Source of the DNA: an uncultured Pseudokineococcus sp. | GTDB lineage: Bacteria; Actinomycetota; Actinomycetes; Actinomycetales; Quadrisphaeraceae | Reading direction: 5' to 3' | Assembly (NCBI RefSeq): GCF_947495735.1 | Contig: NZ_CANMAA010000001.1 | Coordinates: 310,001-374,000 of the forward strand | DNA: 64,000 nt | In this document: positions 7,816-20,013 of the stretch, in pieces | Numbering within the stretch: the first letter of the stretch is position 1 | Layout: the number at the start of each line of letters is the position of its first letter | Program-made: the position numbers and the translations under genes | The notes under the pieces: model-generated | What the model was told of the DNA's origin: nothing | Database searches by the model: none | Seen by the model: the letters and a program-made list of their open reading frames with translations, nothing else

Positions 7816-10800
7816 TCAGGAGCCGGCCGCCCCGCCCGCGGCGAGGCGCTCGTCCTCGTCGTCCGGCACGAGCCACACCGCGCCGAGCGGCGGCACGCGC
7901 AGGGCCACCGAGGCGTCGCGCCCGCTCCAGGGCACGTCCTCGGCCTGCAGCGGACCGGTGTTGGTGACGCCCGAGCCGCCGTAGGCGGTGTCGTCGGTGC
8001 TGAGCACCTGCCGCCAGGCGCCGCCCTGCGGGAGGGCGACGCGGTAGCCCTCGTGCGGCTGGCCGGCGAAGTTGACCACGGCCACGAGCGGGCGGCCCGC
8101 GGCGTCACGGCGCACGAACGAGACGGCGTTGCGGCCCGCGTCGTCGGCGTCGAGCCACTCGAAGCCGCTGCCGTCGAAGTCGCGCTCCCACAGCTGCGGG
8201 TGGGCCACGTACAGCGCGTTCAGGTCGGTGACCAGCTGCTGCACGCCCCGGTGGCCCGGGTCGTCCAGGTGCCACCAGTCCAGGCTGCGGCCCTCGCCCC
8301 ACTCCTGGTCCTGGGCGAACTCCGAGCCCATGAACAGCAGCTGCTTGCCGGGGTGCGCCCACATGAAGGCCAGGTACGCGCGCACGTTCGCGAGCTGCTG
8401 CCACCGGTCGCCCGGCATCTTCCGCAGCAGGGAGCCCTTGCCGTACACGACCTCGTCGTGGCTGATCGGGAGCACGTACTGCTCGGAGAACGCGTACACC
8501 AGCGAGAACGTCAGCTTGTGGTGGTGGTGGACCCGGTGCATCGGGTCCTCGCCGACGTAGTCGAGGCTGTCGTGCATCCAGCCCATGTTCCACTTCAGGC
8601 CGAAGCCCAGGCCCCCCGCGTCCGTGGGGCGGGTGACGCCCGGCCACGCCGTGGACTCCTCGGCGATCGTGACGATGCCCGGGACCCGGCGGTAGCAGAC
8701 CGCGTTGAACTCCTGCAGCATCTCGATGGCCTCGAGGTGCTCCCGCCCGCCGTGGCGGTTGGGGACCCACTGCCCGCTCTCGCGCGAGTAGTCGAGGTAG
8801 AGCATCGAGGCGACCGCGTCGACGCGCAGCCCGTCGACGTGGAACTCCTCGAGCCAGTACACGGCGTTGGCGACGAAGAAGTTGCGCACCTCGGGGCGGC
8901 CGTAGTCCGGCACGAGCGTGCCCCACTCCACGTGCTCGCCCTTGCGGGGGTCCGGGTGCTCGTACAGCGCCTCGCCGTCGAAGCGGGCCAGCGCGAACTC
9001 GTCCTTGGGGAAGTGGCCGGGGACCCAGTCGACGATGACGCCGATGCCCGCCGCGTGGAGGGCGTCGACGAGGTGGCGGAACTCGTCCGGGGAGCCGAAG
9101 CGCGACGTCGGCGCGTAGTAGGAGGTGACCTGGTAGCCCCACGAGCCGCCGAAGGGGTGCTCGGCGACGGGCAGGAGCTCGACGTGGGTGAAGCCCAGCG
9201 CCTGGACGTGGCTCACGAGCTGCTCGGCGAGCTCGGTGTAGGACAGGCCCTGGCGCCACGAGCCGAGGTGCACCTCGTAGGTGCTCATCGGCCCCGAGTG
9301 CGGGTCCCGGGCGGCGCGCCGCTCGAGCCACGCCTGGTCCCCCCACGCGTACCTCGACTCGGTGACGACCGAGCCGGTGGCGGGCGGCACCTCGGTGGCG
9401 CGGGCCATCGGGTCGGCCTTCTGCCGCCAGACGCCGTCCTGCCCCTGGATCTCGAGCTTGTACACCTCGCCGGAGACGACGCCGGGCACGAACAGCTCCC
9501 AGACGCCGGTGGAGCCGAGGGAGCGCATCGCGTGCGAGCGGCCGTCCCAGTGGTTGAAGCCGCCGACGACGCGGACGCCGCGGGCGTGCGGCGCCCAGAC
9601 CGAGAAGGCCGTGCCGGTCACGTCGCCGAGCTCGCCCGGGTAGCGCAGGACGCGGGCGCCCAGCACCGTCCACAGCTGCTCGTGGCGGCCCTCCCCGATG
9701 AGGTGGAGGTCCACCTCGCCGAGCGTCGGCCAGAAGCGGTACGGGTCGTCCGCGGTGTCGCTCGCGCCGCCCGGCCACGTCGTCTCGACCCGGTAGTCGG
9801 GCACCTCGGACGTCGGCAGGACGCCGGCCCAGACGCCGTCGTGCTCGTGCTCGAGCTCGGTGCGCCCGGCCGCCGTGACGACCACCACGCGCTCGGCGAG
9901 GGGACGGCGCACGCGGACGGTCACGCCCCCGTCGTGCGGGTGCGGGCCGAGGGCGTCGTGGGGGAAGGCGTGCGCGCCGTGCGCGACGGCGTCCAGGACG
10001 TCGCCGGGCACGGGGTGGCGGGCCGCCCCCGCGCTCGCCGGGGCGTCGCCGGTCGGTGCGGGGCTCGTGCCGGGGTCAGCGGGGGTGCTGTCGTCCACGG
10101 GGGTCTCCTCGGGCGAGGGTGAGGGGGTCCGTGCGAGCAGGCGCTCGACGGCTCCCAGGGGCACGGGCAGCCACTGCGGGCGCTGCTGGGTCTCGTAGAC
10201 CACCTCGTACAGCGCCTTGTCGAGCAGCAGGGCCCGGTGGAGGGCGGTGCCGGGACGGGCTCGCGGGTCGTCGTCCACCTCGGCGTAGCCGGACAGGAAG
10301 GCCTCGGTGGCCTCGGCGGTCCACGCGGCGGCGCGCTCGGCGAGCGCCTCGTCCTGGCGGCCGGCGACCACGTGCGCGCCGGCGTAGTCGAGCGAGCGGA
10401 CCATGCCCACGACGTCGCGGACGGCGACGTCGGGGCGCACGCGCTCGGACAGCGGGCGCAGCGGCTCGCCCTCGAAGTCGAGCACGACCCACCCGCGCTC
10501 GGGCACGGCCAGGACCTGCCCGAGGTGGTAGTCGCCGTGCACCCGCTGCAGCGGGGGGAGCTCCTCGGCGGGCGGGAGGTCCCCCAGGGAGGCCGCGTGG
10601 GCCTCGAGGACCTCCCGGTGGGCGGCCAGGGCCGGCGCCGAGCGCAGGGCCCACCGCACCCGCTCGCGCAGGCCCTCGACGAGGTCGTCGCGGGCCGCGG
10701 CCGTCACGGGCGTGCGGCCGAAGGAGCCCGCCAGGGCGCGGTGCACCTCGGCCGTGGCGCGCCCGAGCGAGCGGGCGCCCTCGGCGAAGGAGGTCCCGTC

Positions 10801-11534
10801 CTCGACGGCGCGGCAGGCCTCGCGCCAGGCGTCCTGCGCGCCGGTGAGGAACTCGCTCACGACGGCGAGGTGCCCGGTGGCGGGCGTCCCGTCGGCGTCG
10901 GTCCACGAGCCGCTCACCCATCCCAGGGGACGGGCGACCTGCTCGCAGCCGGCCACCCACAGCGCCGTCGCGACGACGACGTCGGGGTTCTCGCCGGGGG
11001 ACAGGACGCGGAACACCTTGAGGATGGCCGGGTCCGGCGTCCCGGCGCCGAGCACGACGCTGGTGTTCGACTGCTCCCCGCCCAGGACCCTCGAGGCCGC
11101 GGCCGGGTCGAGCGAGGCGCCCGGCGCGAGGCGCCCGGCGGCGCGGGCCGGGGCGTCGCCCGCCGCGGTGCCGCCGGTGGCGACGAGCCCGAGCAGCGCC
11201 GCGACGAGGTCGGGGTCGGCCGGCCCGTCGTAGACGGCGCGGCCGTCGGCGAGGACGCCCACGAGCGCCGCCTCGGCGCCCTCGCGGGGCGCGGGGCGCA
11301 CGGCCAGGGGCACCTGGACGACCGCGGGGCCGTCCTCGGTGCGCACGGCGAGCACGTGGAGGGCGCAGGCCACCCCGTCCGCGCCCGGGGCCGTCGGCAG
11401 GTCGACCGACCCGAGGAGCTCGAGGTCGGCCCGGCGCCCCTTGGCCGGGTACCAGCGCTGGCCCGGCATCCACGCCCGCAGCAGCTCGAGCAGCTCGTCC
11501 TGGGGCACCCGCTCGTCGGGAGCGGTCCCGGCGC

Positions 11535-11538
<4 letters not shown>
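7816..11538 (-). CDS. Maltokinase-glycogen branching enzyme fusion (Mak/Pep2 + GlgB)
   Basis: One uninterrupted frame of 1240 codons holds two enzymes. Residues 1-470 are maltokinase (maltose + ATP to maltose-1-phosphate), with [12 protein letters not shown] near the start, [13 protein letters not shown] and [13 protein letters not shown]. Residues about 515-1240 are branching enzyme GlgB: CBM48 region, then the GH13 barrel with [11 protein letters not shown] (nucleophile Asp), [12 protein letters not shown] (acid Glu) and [13 protein letters not shown]. There is no stop between them; a Pro/Ser/Thr-rich linker of some 50 residues joins them. An internal GTG at 10098 preceded by GAGGAG could also make GlgB alone (760 residues). 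The start GTG overlaps the treS stop (GTGA), so translation is coupled. Usually mak and glgB are separate genes. Confidence 0.92.
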
Positions 11539-13388
<1,850 letters not shown>

Positions 13389-13417
13389 CGGGCCTCCCGT
13401 CGTGGTGGGTGGGGTGC

Positions 13418-15625
13418 TCACGCGGCGCCCCCGTCGGGGGTCGAGGAGGTGCCGCGGGTCAGGGAGGCGACGTGGGCGGGGCGCCCGGGCCCGAGGTCGA
13501 CGTACACGTCGCGGCCCCACGTCCAGCGGTCGCCGCTGAGGCCGTCCTCGGCCACGACCTGCTCGTCCCAGCCGAGGCCGAGGGCGGGCATGTCGAGGCG
13601 GACCCAGGTCTGGTGCCACTGCTGGGGGTCCAGGCACACGACGACGAGGACGAGGTCCTCCTCCCCGGTGGGGGAGACCTCCGCCGGCAGGTGGCGGGTG
13701 TAGGCGATGACCTGGTCGGAGTCGGTGGGGTGGAAGACCGTGCCGCGCAGGCGCTGCAGCGCCGGGTGCTCCCGGCGCAGCTCGTTGAGGCGCTGAAGGA
13801 GGGGGGCGATGCTGCGCCCCTCGACGAGCGCCCGGTCGAAGTCCCGCGGCTTGTACTGGTACTTCTCGTTGTCGATCTGCTCCTGCGCCCCGGGGCGCGG
13901 CACGTCCTCGACGAGCTCGTAGCCCGCGTAGATCCCCCAGGTGGGCGACATCGTGGCCGCGAGCACGGCGCGCAGCTCGAAGGCGGCCCGCCCGTTCTGG
14001 CTCATGAACGGCGTGAGGATGTCGTGCGTGGTCGGCCAGAAGCTCGGGCGCATGTAGGCGGCGGAGTCGCCGGTGAGCTCGGTGACGTACTCGGTGAGCT
14101 CCTCCTTGGTGTTGCGCCAGGTGAAGTAGGTGTAGCTCTGGTGGAAGCCCACCTTCGCCAGGCCGTGCATCATCGCGGGCCGGGTGAAGGCCTCGGCCAG
14201 GAAGACGACGTCGGGGTGGTCGCGGGCCACCTCCGCCACCAGCCACTCCCAGAACTCGACCGGCTTGGTGTGCGGGTTGTCGACGCGGAAGAGCGTCACG
14301 CCGTGCTCGACCCAGTGCAGGACGACCCGCAGCACCTCGGCGTAGATGCCCTCGGGGTCGCGGTCGAAGTCGACCGGGTAGATGTCCTGGTACTTCTTCG
14401 GCGGGTTCTCGGCGTAGGCGATGGAGCCGTCGGCGCGCTGGACGAACCACTCCGGGTGCTCGCGCACCCACGGGTGGTCCGGGGAGCACTGCAGCGCCAG
14501 GTCGAGCGCCACCTCGAGGCCGAGCTCGCGCGAGCGGGCGACGAAGGCGTCGAAGTCCTCGAAGGTGCCCAGGTCGGGGTGCAGGGCGTCGTGCCCGCCG
14601 TCCTCGGAGCCGATGGCGTACGGCGAGCCCGGGTCCTCCGGGGCGGCGTCGAGGGTGTTGTTGCGCCCCTTGCGGAAGGTGCGGCCGATGGGGTGCACCG
14701 GGGTCAGGTAGACGACGTCGTAGCCCTGCTCGGCGATCGCCGGCAGCCGCTCGGCGGCCGTGCGCATCGTGCCCGAGACCCAGCGGCCCTCCGCCTCGTC
14801 GTAGCGGGCCCCCTCGGAGCGGGGGAACATCTCGTACCAGGAGCCGGCGAGGGCCAGCGGGCGCTGCACCACCAGGCGGGCGTCCGGGGTCGCGGTCACG
14901 AGGTCGCGCAGCGGCAGGCGCCCGAGCGCGTCCAGGACCTCCGGCGAGGTGCCCGCCGCGAAGCGCTCCGCGAGGGCGGCGTCCTCCTGGCGCAGGCCGC
15001 GCGCGGCCGCCCGCAGGGCCTCGGCGTCGGCGGCGCCGCGGCCGTCCACGTCGGCGGCGCGCTCCAGCACCAGGGCGCCGTCGGCCAGCGCCAGCGCCGC
15101 GTCGGCGTCGCTCACGCCGGGCGTGGTGACCTTGATGCGGGCGCCGTGCTCCCACGTCCCGAAGGGGTCCGACCACGCCTCGACGCGGAAGGCCCACTCG
15201 CCCGTCGCGTCCGGCACGACGTCGGCGCGGTGGGCGTCGAGCCCCGGGTTGACGCAGGTCATGCGGGTGCGCGAGGCCTCCGAGCCGTCCGGGCGCAGGA
15301 GCACCACCTCGGCGGCGACGGCGTCGTGGCCCTCCCGGAAGACGGTCGCCGTCACGGGGACGGCCTCGCCGACGACGGCGCGCGCCGGCCACCGGCCGCC
15401 GTCGACCACGGGGGCGAGGTCCACCACGGGGATGCGCCCCATGACGCACGTCGGCGAGGAGGTGGCGGGCGAGGCGCCGGCGGGCGCCTGGACGGGGGCC
15501 GCGGACGTCGCCGCGGCGGGCTGCGTCGGGTCGTCGTCGGCAGCCCCTGCGGTCGCGGGCGGGCCTCCTCCGGGGGCCTGCCGGGCGCCGGTTCGGTCGG
15601 TGGACGGGCGTCGCGAGGTCGGCAC
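13418..15625 (-). CDS. glgE: Alpha-1,4-glucan:maltose-1-phosphate maltosyltransferase
   Basis: Extends alpha-glucan chains by transferring maltose from maltose-1-phosphate. Conserved GlgE segments seen are [26 protein letters not shown] (after the helical domain), [36 protein letters not shown] with the nucleophile Asp, [11 protein letters not shown], and [14 protein letters not shown]. The GTG at 15625 gives 735 residues, with about 60 extra Pro/Ala-rich residues before the usual N-terminus; the ATG at 15442 would give the canonical 674 residues but has no ribosome site. The GTG is favoured because TAGGTT lies exactly 7 nt upstream, fitting a leaderless transcript. First gene of glgE-treS-mak-glgB, divergent from glgP. 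Confidence 0.95.
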   Translation of the reverse strand: MPTSRRPSTDRTGARQAPGGGPPATAGAADDDPTQPAAATSAAPVQAPAGASPATSSPTCVMGRIPVVDLAPVVDGGRWPARAVVGEAVPVTATVFREGHDAVAAEVVLLRPDGSEASRTRMTCVNPGLDAHRADVVPDATGEWAFRVEAWSDPFGTWEHGARIKVTTPGVSDADAALALADGALVLERAADVDGRGAADAEALRAAARGLRQEDAALAERFAAGTSPEVLDALGRLPLRDLVTATPDARLVVQRPLALAGSWYEMFPRSEGARYDEAEGRWVSGTMRTAAERLPAIAEQGYDVVYLTPVHPIGRTFRKGRNNTLDAAPEDPGSPYAIGSEDGGHDALHPDLGTFEDFDAFVARSRELGLEVALDLALQCSPDHPWVREHPEWFVQRADGSIAYAENPPKKYQDIYPVDFDRDPEGIYAEVLRVVLHWVEHGVTLFRVDNPHTKPVEFWEWLVAEVARDHPDVVFLAEAFTRPAMMHGLAKVGFHQSYTYFTWRNTKEELTEYVTELTGDSAAYMRPSFWPTTHDILTPFMSQNGRAAFELRAVLAATMSPTWGIYAGYELVEDVPRPGAQEQIDNEKYQYKPRDFDRALVEGRSIAPLLQRLNELRREHPALQRLRGTVFHPTDSDQVIAYTRHLPAEVSPTGEEDLVLVVVCLDPQQWHQTWVRLDMPALGLGWDEQVVAEDGLSGDRWTWGRDVYVDLGPGRPAHVASLTRGTSSTPDGGAA

Positions 15626-15744
15626 GGACGCGAACCTACCGAGACCGGGCCCGCGCCACACGCGGGCGGACCGCGCGCCCGGTCCCGCGCCCGGTCCCGC
15701 GCAGGGGGCGACGGCGGGCGCCCCGGTGGCTAGCCTCGGCGCCC
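15626..15744. promoter_or_regulatory. Divergent promoter region of glgE and glgP
   Basis: This 119-bp gap holds a -10 hexamer for each side: TAGGTT (minus strand, 15638-15633), 7 nt before the glgE GTG, and TAGCCT (15731-15736), 8 nt before the glgP GTG. Both genes lack a Shine-Dalgarno sequence, so leaderless mRNAs are likely. Glucan synthesis and breakdown therefore start from one shared region. Confidence 0.6.
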
Positions 15745-18324
15745 GTGAGAGCGATCCGACGGTTCACCGTCCGCACCGCGCTGCCCGCACCGCTCGCCGC
15801 GCTGGGCCGCCTGTCCCTCAACCTGCGCTGGTCGTGGCACGCGCCCACCCGCGACCTGTTCCGCGACGTCGACCCGCGGGTGTGGGAGGCGGTGCGCCAC
15901 GACCCGGTGGCCCTGCTCGCCGAGGTGGGCCCGGACCGGCTGGCCGAGCTGGCGCGCGACGAGGCGCTCGTGGCGCGCGTGCGCGACGCCGAGGCCGACC
16001 TCGACGCCTACCTCTCCGAGCCGCGCTGGTACCAGGGCGCCTCGTCGGGCTGGGAGGGCGGCGGGCCCGCCTCGATCGCCTACTTCTCGCCCGAGTTCGG
16101 CGTCACGTCGGTGCTGCCCCAGTACTCCGGCGGCCTCGGCATCCTCGCCGGTGACCACCTCAAGAGCGCCTCGGACCTCGGCGTCCCCGTCGTCGGCGTC
16201 GGCCTGCTCTACCGCCAGGGCTACTTCACGCAGTCGCTGTCCCGCGACGGGTGGCAGACCGAGACCTACCCCGTCCTGGACCCCGCCGGCCTGCCCCTGA
16301 CGCAGCTGCGCGAGGCGGACGGCTCCCCGTGCACCGTCTCCCTGGCGCTGCCGGGGGACCGGACCCTGCACGCGCACGTGTGGAAGGCCGACGTCGGCCG
16401 CGTGCCGCTGCTGCTGCTCGACTCCGACGTCGAGGACAACGACGACGCCGTCCGCTCCACGACCGACCGCCTCTACGGCGGCGGCGGGGAGAAGCGCCTC
16501 CTGCAGGAGATGCTGCTGGGCATCGGCGGCGTGCGCGCCCTGCGCCTGTGGTCGCGCCTGACCGGCGCCCCCGCCCCGGAGGTCTTCCACACCAACGAGG
16601 GCCACGCGGGCTTCCTGGGCGTCGAGCGCATCGGCGAGGCCCTGGGGGCCGGGCTCGGCTTCGACGCGGCGATGCAGGCGGGGCGCGCGGCGACCGTCTT
16701 CACCACGCACACCCCCGTGCCCGCCGGCATCGACCGCTTCGACGCCGCCCAGGTGCGCGAGTACGTCACGGCCGCGGTGCCGGCGGTCGACGGCGCGCGG
16801 CTCGTCGCGCTCGGCGCCGAGGACTACCCGGGCGGCCAGCCCGGCATCTTCAACATGGCGGTCATGGGCCTGCGGCTCGCGCAGCGCGCCAACGGCGTCT
16901 CGCAGCTGCACGGCGACGTCAGCCGGGGGATGTTCGACGGGCTCTGGCCGGGCTTCGACGCCACCGAGGTGCCCATCACCTCGGTGACCAACGGCGTCCA
17001 CGCGCCGACGTGGGTCGACCGCCGCCTGGGCGAGCTCGTCGAGGCCTCGACGGGGCAGGACCCCACCACCCGTCCCGAGGCCTGGTCGCGCGCGGGCGAG
17101 GTCCCGGCCGCGCAGCTGTGGGCGGCGCGCCGCGACATGCGCGCGTCCCTGGTGGCCGACGTGCGACGCCGGCTGCGGGCCTCGTGGCTCGAGCGGGGCG
17201 CCACCTCGGCCGAGCTCGGCTGGGTCGACGACGTCCTGGACCCCGACGTGCTCACCATCGGCTTCGCCCGCCGCGTGCCGACCTACAAGCGCCTGACGCT
17301 GATGCTCCGCGACCCGCAGCGGCTGAAGGCCCTCCTGCTGGACCCCGAGCGGCCCGTGCAGCTGGTCATCGCGGGCAAGTCCCACCCGGCCGACGACTCG
17401 GGCAAGCGGCTCATCCAGCAGCTGGTGCACTTCACCGACGACCCGGAGGTCCGCCACCGCATCGTCTTCCTCCCGAACTACGACATCGGCATGGCGCAGA
17501 CGCTGTACCCCGGGTGCGACGTCTGGCTGAACAACCCGCTGCGCCCGCTCGAGGCGTGCGGCACGTCGGGCATGAAGGCGGCCCTCAACGGCGGCCTCAA
17601 CCTGTCCATCCTCGACGGGTGGTGGGACGAGTGGTTCGACGGCGAGAACGGCTGGGCCATCCCGACCGCCGACGGCGTCGAGGACCCCGACCGGCGCGAC
17701 GACCTCGAGGCCTCGGCGCTGTACGACCTCGTGGAGAGCCAGGTGGCGCCGCGCTTCTACGACGGCTCCGGGCCGGGCGGAGACGGGCCGCCGGCGCGCT
17801 GGCTCGAGATGGTCAGCCACACGCTGTCGACCCTCGGCCCCAAGGTGCTCGCCAGCCGGATGGTCGCGGAGTACGTCGAGCGGCTCTACGTGCCGGCGGC
17901 GCAGAGCGGCCGCGTGGTGGCGGCCGACTCCCACGCCGGCGCCCGCAGCCTGGCCACGTGGGTGCAGGGCGTCCGCAGCGGCTGGGACGGCGTGCGCGTC
18001 GACCACGCCGAGTCGGTGGGCCTGTCCGACGCCCCGCAGCTGGGCGAGGTCCTGTCCGTCCGCGCCCACGTCACCCTCGGCGCGCTGTCGCCGCAGGACG
18101 TCGACGTCCAGGTCGTGCACGGCCGCGTCACCGACGCCGACGAGCTGGAGACCACGAGCACGGTCTCCCTCTCCCTCGCGGAGTCCCTGGAGGACGGGCG
18201 CCACAGCTACGCCGGCGAGATCCCGCTGCGCCGCACGGGCGCCGTCGGCTACACGGTCCGGGTGCTGCCGAGGCACCCTCTCCTGGCCTCGCCGACGGAG
18301 CTCGGGCTGGTCGCGAACGCCTGA
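15745..18324 (+). CDS. glgP: Alpha-glucan phosphorylase
   Basis: Releases glucose-1-phosphate from glycogen with inorganic phosphate and PLP. The 859-residue product has the actinobacterial/short-type layout: LGRLSLNLRWSWHAPTRDLF at the N-terminus, YFSPEFGVTSVLPQYSGGLG, FHTNEGHAGFLGVERI, and the PLP/phosphate region with RRVPTYKRLTL, VIAGKSHPAD and the GTSGMKAALNGGLNLSILDGWW segment near residue 610. GlgP is divergent from the glgE operon and stands 7 nt before a strong hairpin. Its GTG start is fixed by TAGCCT 8 nt upstream and by the conserved N-terminus. Confidence 0.95.
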   Translation: MRAIRRFTVRTALPAPLAALGRLSLNLRWSWHAPTRDLFRDVDPRVWEAVRHDPVALLAEVGPDRLAELARDEALVARVRDAEADLDAYLSEPRWYQGASSGWEGGGPASIAYFSPEFGVTSVLPQYSGGLGILAGDHLKSASDLGVPVVGVGLLYRQGYFTQSLSRDGWQTETYPVLDPAGLPLTQLREADGSPCTVSLALPGDRTLHAHVWKADVGRVPLLLLDSDVEDNDDAVRSTTDRLYGGGGEKRLLQEMLLGIGGVRALRLWSRLTGAPAPEVFHTNEGHAGFLGVERIGEALGAGLGFDAAMQAGRAATVFTTHTPVPAGIDRFDAAQVREYVTAAVPAVDGARLVALGAEDYPGGQPGIFNMAVMGLRLAQRANGVSQLHGDVSRGMFDGLWPGFDATEVPITSVTNGVHAPTWVDRRLGELVEASTGQDPTTRPEAWSRAGEVPAAQLWAARRDMRASLVADVRRRLRASWLERGATSAELGWVDDVLDPDVLTIGFARRVPTYKRLTLMLRDPQRLKALLLDPERPVQLVIAGKSHPADDSGKRLIQQLVHFTDDPEVRHRIVFLPNYDIGMAQTLYPGCDVWLNNPLRPLEACGTSGMKAALNGGLNLSILDGWWDEWFDGENGWAIPTADGVEDPDRRDDLEASALYDLVESQVAPRFYDGSGPGGDGPPARWLEMVSHTLSTLGPKVLASRMVAEYVERLYVPAAQSGRVVAADSHAGARSLATWVQGVRSGWDGVRVDHAESVGLSDAPQLGEVLSVRAHVTLGALSPQDVDVQVVHGRVTDADELETTSTVSLSLAESLEDGRHSYAGEIPLRRTGAVGYTVRVLPRHPLLASPTELGLVANA

Positions 18325-18331
18325 CCCCGGA

Positions 18332-18380
18332 CGCGCAGGCGCCCCCGCACGACGGCCGTCGGGCGGGGGCGCCTGCGCGC
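18332..18380. terminator. Bidirectional terminator between glgP and metQ
   Basis: A stem of about 17 bp (CGCGCAGGCGCCCCCGC and complement) with a 14-nt GC-rich loop separates the convergent glgP and metQ. Confidence 0.8.
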
Positions 18381-18394
18381 TCGGGTCGTGCGGC

Positions 18395-19240
18395 TCAGGA
18401 GGCCGGCAGCACCGCGCCGGCGTAGGTCTCCTCGAGGAAGGCCCGCGTCTCCGGCGAGCGCAGGAGCTCCTGGAGCAGCTGCACGCGCTCGTCGTCCTCG
18501 TCGCCCGCGCGGACGACGAGCAGGTTGGCGTTGGGGTTGCCCTCGGCCTCCTCGAGCGCCAGGGCGTCCTCCGCGGGGGAGAGGTCCGCGTCGATGGCGT
18601 AGTTGCCGTTGACGACGGCGAGGTCGACGTCCTGCAGCGAGCGGGGCACCTGCGCGGCCTCCACCTCGGTGATGTCCAGGTCCCGACCGCCCTCGAGCAC
18701 GTCCAGGGCCGTCGGCGCGTCGTCGCCGGTGTCGTCGAGGACGACCAGGCCCTCGGCCTCCAGGAGCCGCAGCGAGCGGGCGGCGTTCGTGGGGTCGTTC
18801 GGGATGGCGACCGTGGCGCCCTCGGGGACGTCCTCGAGGGAGTCGAAGCGCTGGGAGTAGACGCCCAGCGGCTCCAGGTGCACGGGCTCCAGGGCGGTGA
18901 AGTCGTAGCCGGCGCTCCGCTCCTGCTCCTCCAGGTAGGGCACCGTCTGGAAGTAGTTCGCGTCGAGCGAGCCGTCGTCCAGGGCCACGTTGGGCTGGAC
19001 GTAGTCGGTGAACTCGGTGATCTCGAGCTCGAGGCCGGCGTCCTCGGCCAGCTCCTCGTCCACGAAGCGCAGGATCTCGGCGTGGGGCACGGGCGAGGCG
19101 CCGACGCGCAGCGGCTCGTCCGCGGCGCTCAGCTCCGCCTCGCCGCCGCCGCAGGCGGCCAGGGAGCCGGCGAGCGCCAGGGCGGCCAGGGCCGGCAGGG
19201 GGGTGCGCAGCGCGCGAGGGGCTCGGGTGGTGCGGGTCAC
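18395..19240 (-). CDS. metQ: Methionine ABC transporter substrate-binding lipoprotein
   Basis: NlpA/MetQ family binding protein of 281 residues. The N-terminus is a lipoprotein signal ending in a lipobox, LAGSLAACGGG, with the Cys at about residue 30. The mature part carries LRVGASPVPHAEILRFV, VQPNVALDDGSLDANYFQTV, TVAIPNDPTNAARSL and VVNGNYAIDA, all standard for MetQ. The start is GTG with GGAAGG upstream. It is the last gene of metN-metI-metQ, separated from metI by 104 nt that contain a hairpin. With the SAM riboswitch ahead of metN, this supports import of methionine. Confidence 0.93.
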   Translation of the reverse strand: MTRTTRAPRALRTPLPALAALALAGSLAACGGGEAELSAADEPLRVGASPVPHAEILRFVDEELAEDAGLELEITEFTDYVQPNVALDDGSLDANYFQTVPYLEEQERSAGYDFTALEPVHLEPLGVYSQRFDSLEDVPEGATVAIPNDPTNAARSLRLLEAEGLVVLDDTGDDAPTALDVLEGGRDLDITEVEAAQVPRSLQDVDLAVVNGNYAIDADLSPAEDALALEEAEGNPNANLLVVRAGDEDDERVQLLQELLRSPETRAFLEETYAGAVLPAS

Positions 19241-19293
19241 GGCGGTGCCTTCCGGTGGGTGGGTGGGCCGTCTGGCCCGGCGGGGGGAGCGGG

Positions 19294-19323
19294 CGGGCCC
19301 GGGTCGGTGGTGCGGGACCCGGG
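19294..19323 (-). other. Intergenic hairpin between metI and metQ
   Basis: A 10-bp perfect stem (GGCCCGGGTC and complement) with a 10-nt loop in the 104-nt gap within the metNIQ operon. It may stabilise the 3' mRNA segment or partially terminate, letting the binding protein be made in a different amount from the permease. Confidence 0.45.
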
Positions 19324-19344
19324 CCGGGAGGTGGGCGGGGGCGC

Positions 19345-20013
19345 TCAGCGGTGCGACAGGCGGCGGGCCACGGCGTCGCCGAGCTGCTGGAGCAGCTGCA
19401 CCACGACCAGCAGCAGGGCGACCGTGACGAGCGTGATGTCGGTGCGGAACTGCTGGTAGCCGTAGCGGATCGCGAAGTCGCCCAGGCCGCCCCCGCCGAC
19501 GGCGCCCGCCATGGCGGAGTAGCCGACGAGCGCCACGACGGTGACGGTGCAGCTGGCCACCACCGACGGCATGGCCTCGGGCAGCAGCACGGCGCGGACG
19601 ACGTCGCGGCGGCGCGCGCCCATGGACAGGGCGGCCTGGACCTTGCCGGGCGCGACCTCGCGCAGCGACGTCTCCACCAGGCGCGCGAGGAACGGGACGG
19701 CGCCGATGGTCAGCGGCACGATCGCGGCCGCGGAGCCGATGGTCGTCCCCACGACCGCGCGCGTCACGGGGGCGACGGCGACCAGCAGGATGATGAACGG
19801 CAGCGAGCGGCCGAGGTCGACGGCCAGGCCCAGCACCCGGTGCACCACGCGGTGCGGGGCGAGCCCGCCGGGTGCGGTGAGCAGCAGCAGCACCCCGAGG
19901 GGCACGCCGCCGAGGACGGCGAGGCCGGTGGCGACCGCGACCATGAGCAGCGTCTCGCGGGTGGCCTCGGCCAGCTGGGGGGCCAGGGGCAGCAGGTCCG
20001 CCAGCGCGCTCAC
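19345..20013 (-). CDS. metI: Methionine ABC transporter permease
   Basis: Membrane component of the MetNIQ importer, 222 residues with about five transmembrane helices. The region MGARRRDVVRAVLLPEAMPSV is the EAA-type loop that docks on the ATPase; ATRETLLMVAVATG and LGRSLPFIILLVAV precede it and GYSAMAGAVGGGGLGDFAIRYGYQ follows, as in MetI. The GTG start overlaps the metN stop by 4 nt (GTGA), so the two are translationally coupled. Confidence 0.95.
   Translation of the reverse strand: MSALADLLPLAPQLAEATRETLLMVAVATGLAVLGGVPLGVLLLLTAPGGLAPHRVVHRVLGLAVDLGRSLPFIILLVAVAPVTRAVVGTTIGSAAAIVPLTIGAVPFLARLVETSLREVAPGKVQAALSMGARRRDVVRAVLLPEAMPSVVASCTVTVVALVGYSAMAGAVGGGGLGDFAIRYGYQQFRTDITLVTVALLLVVVQLLQQLGDAVARRLSHR

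Noticed and set aside
5512-10122. A plus-strand open frame of 1536 codons across the regulator, PhnB-like and Nudix genes
   Set aside because: Composition is Arg/Pro/Ala-rich shadow sequence; it overlaps genes with clear motifs in other frames or on the other strand.
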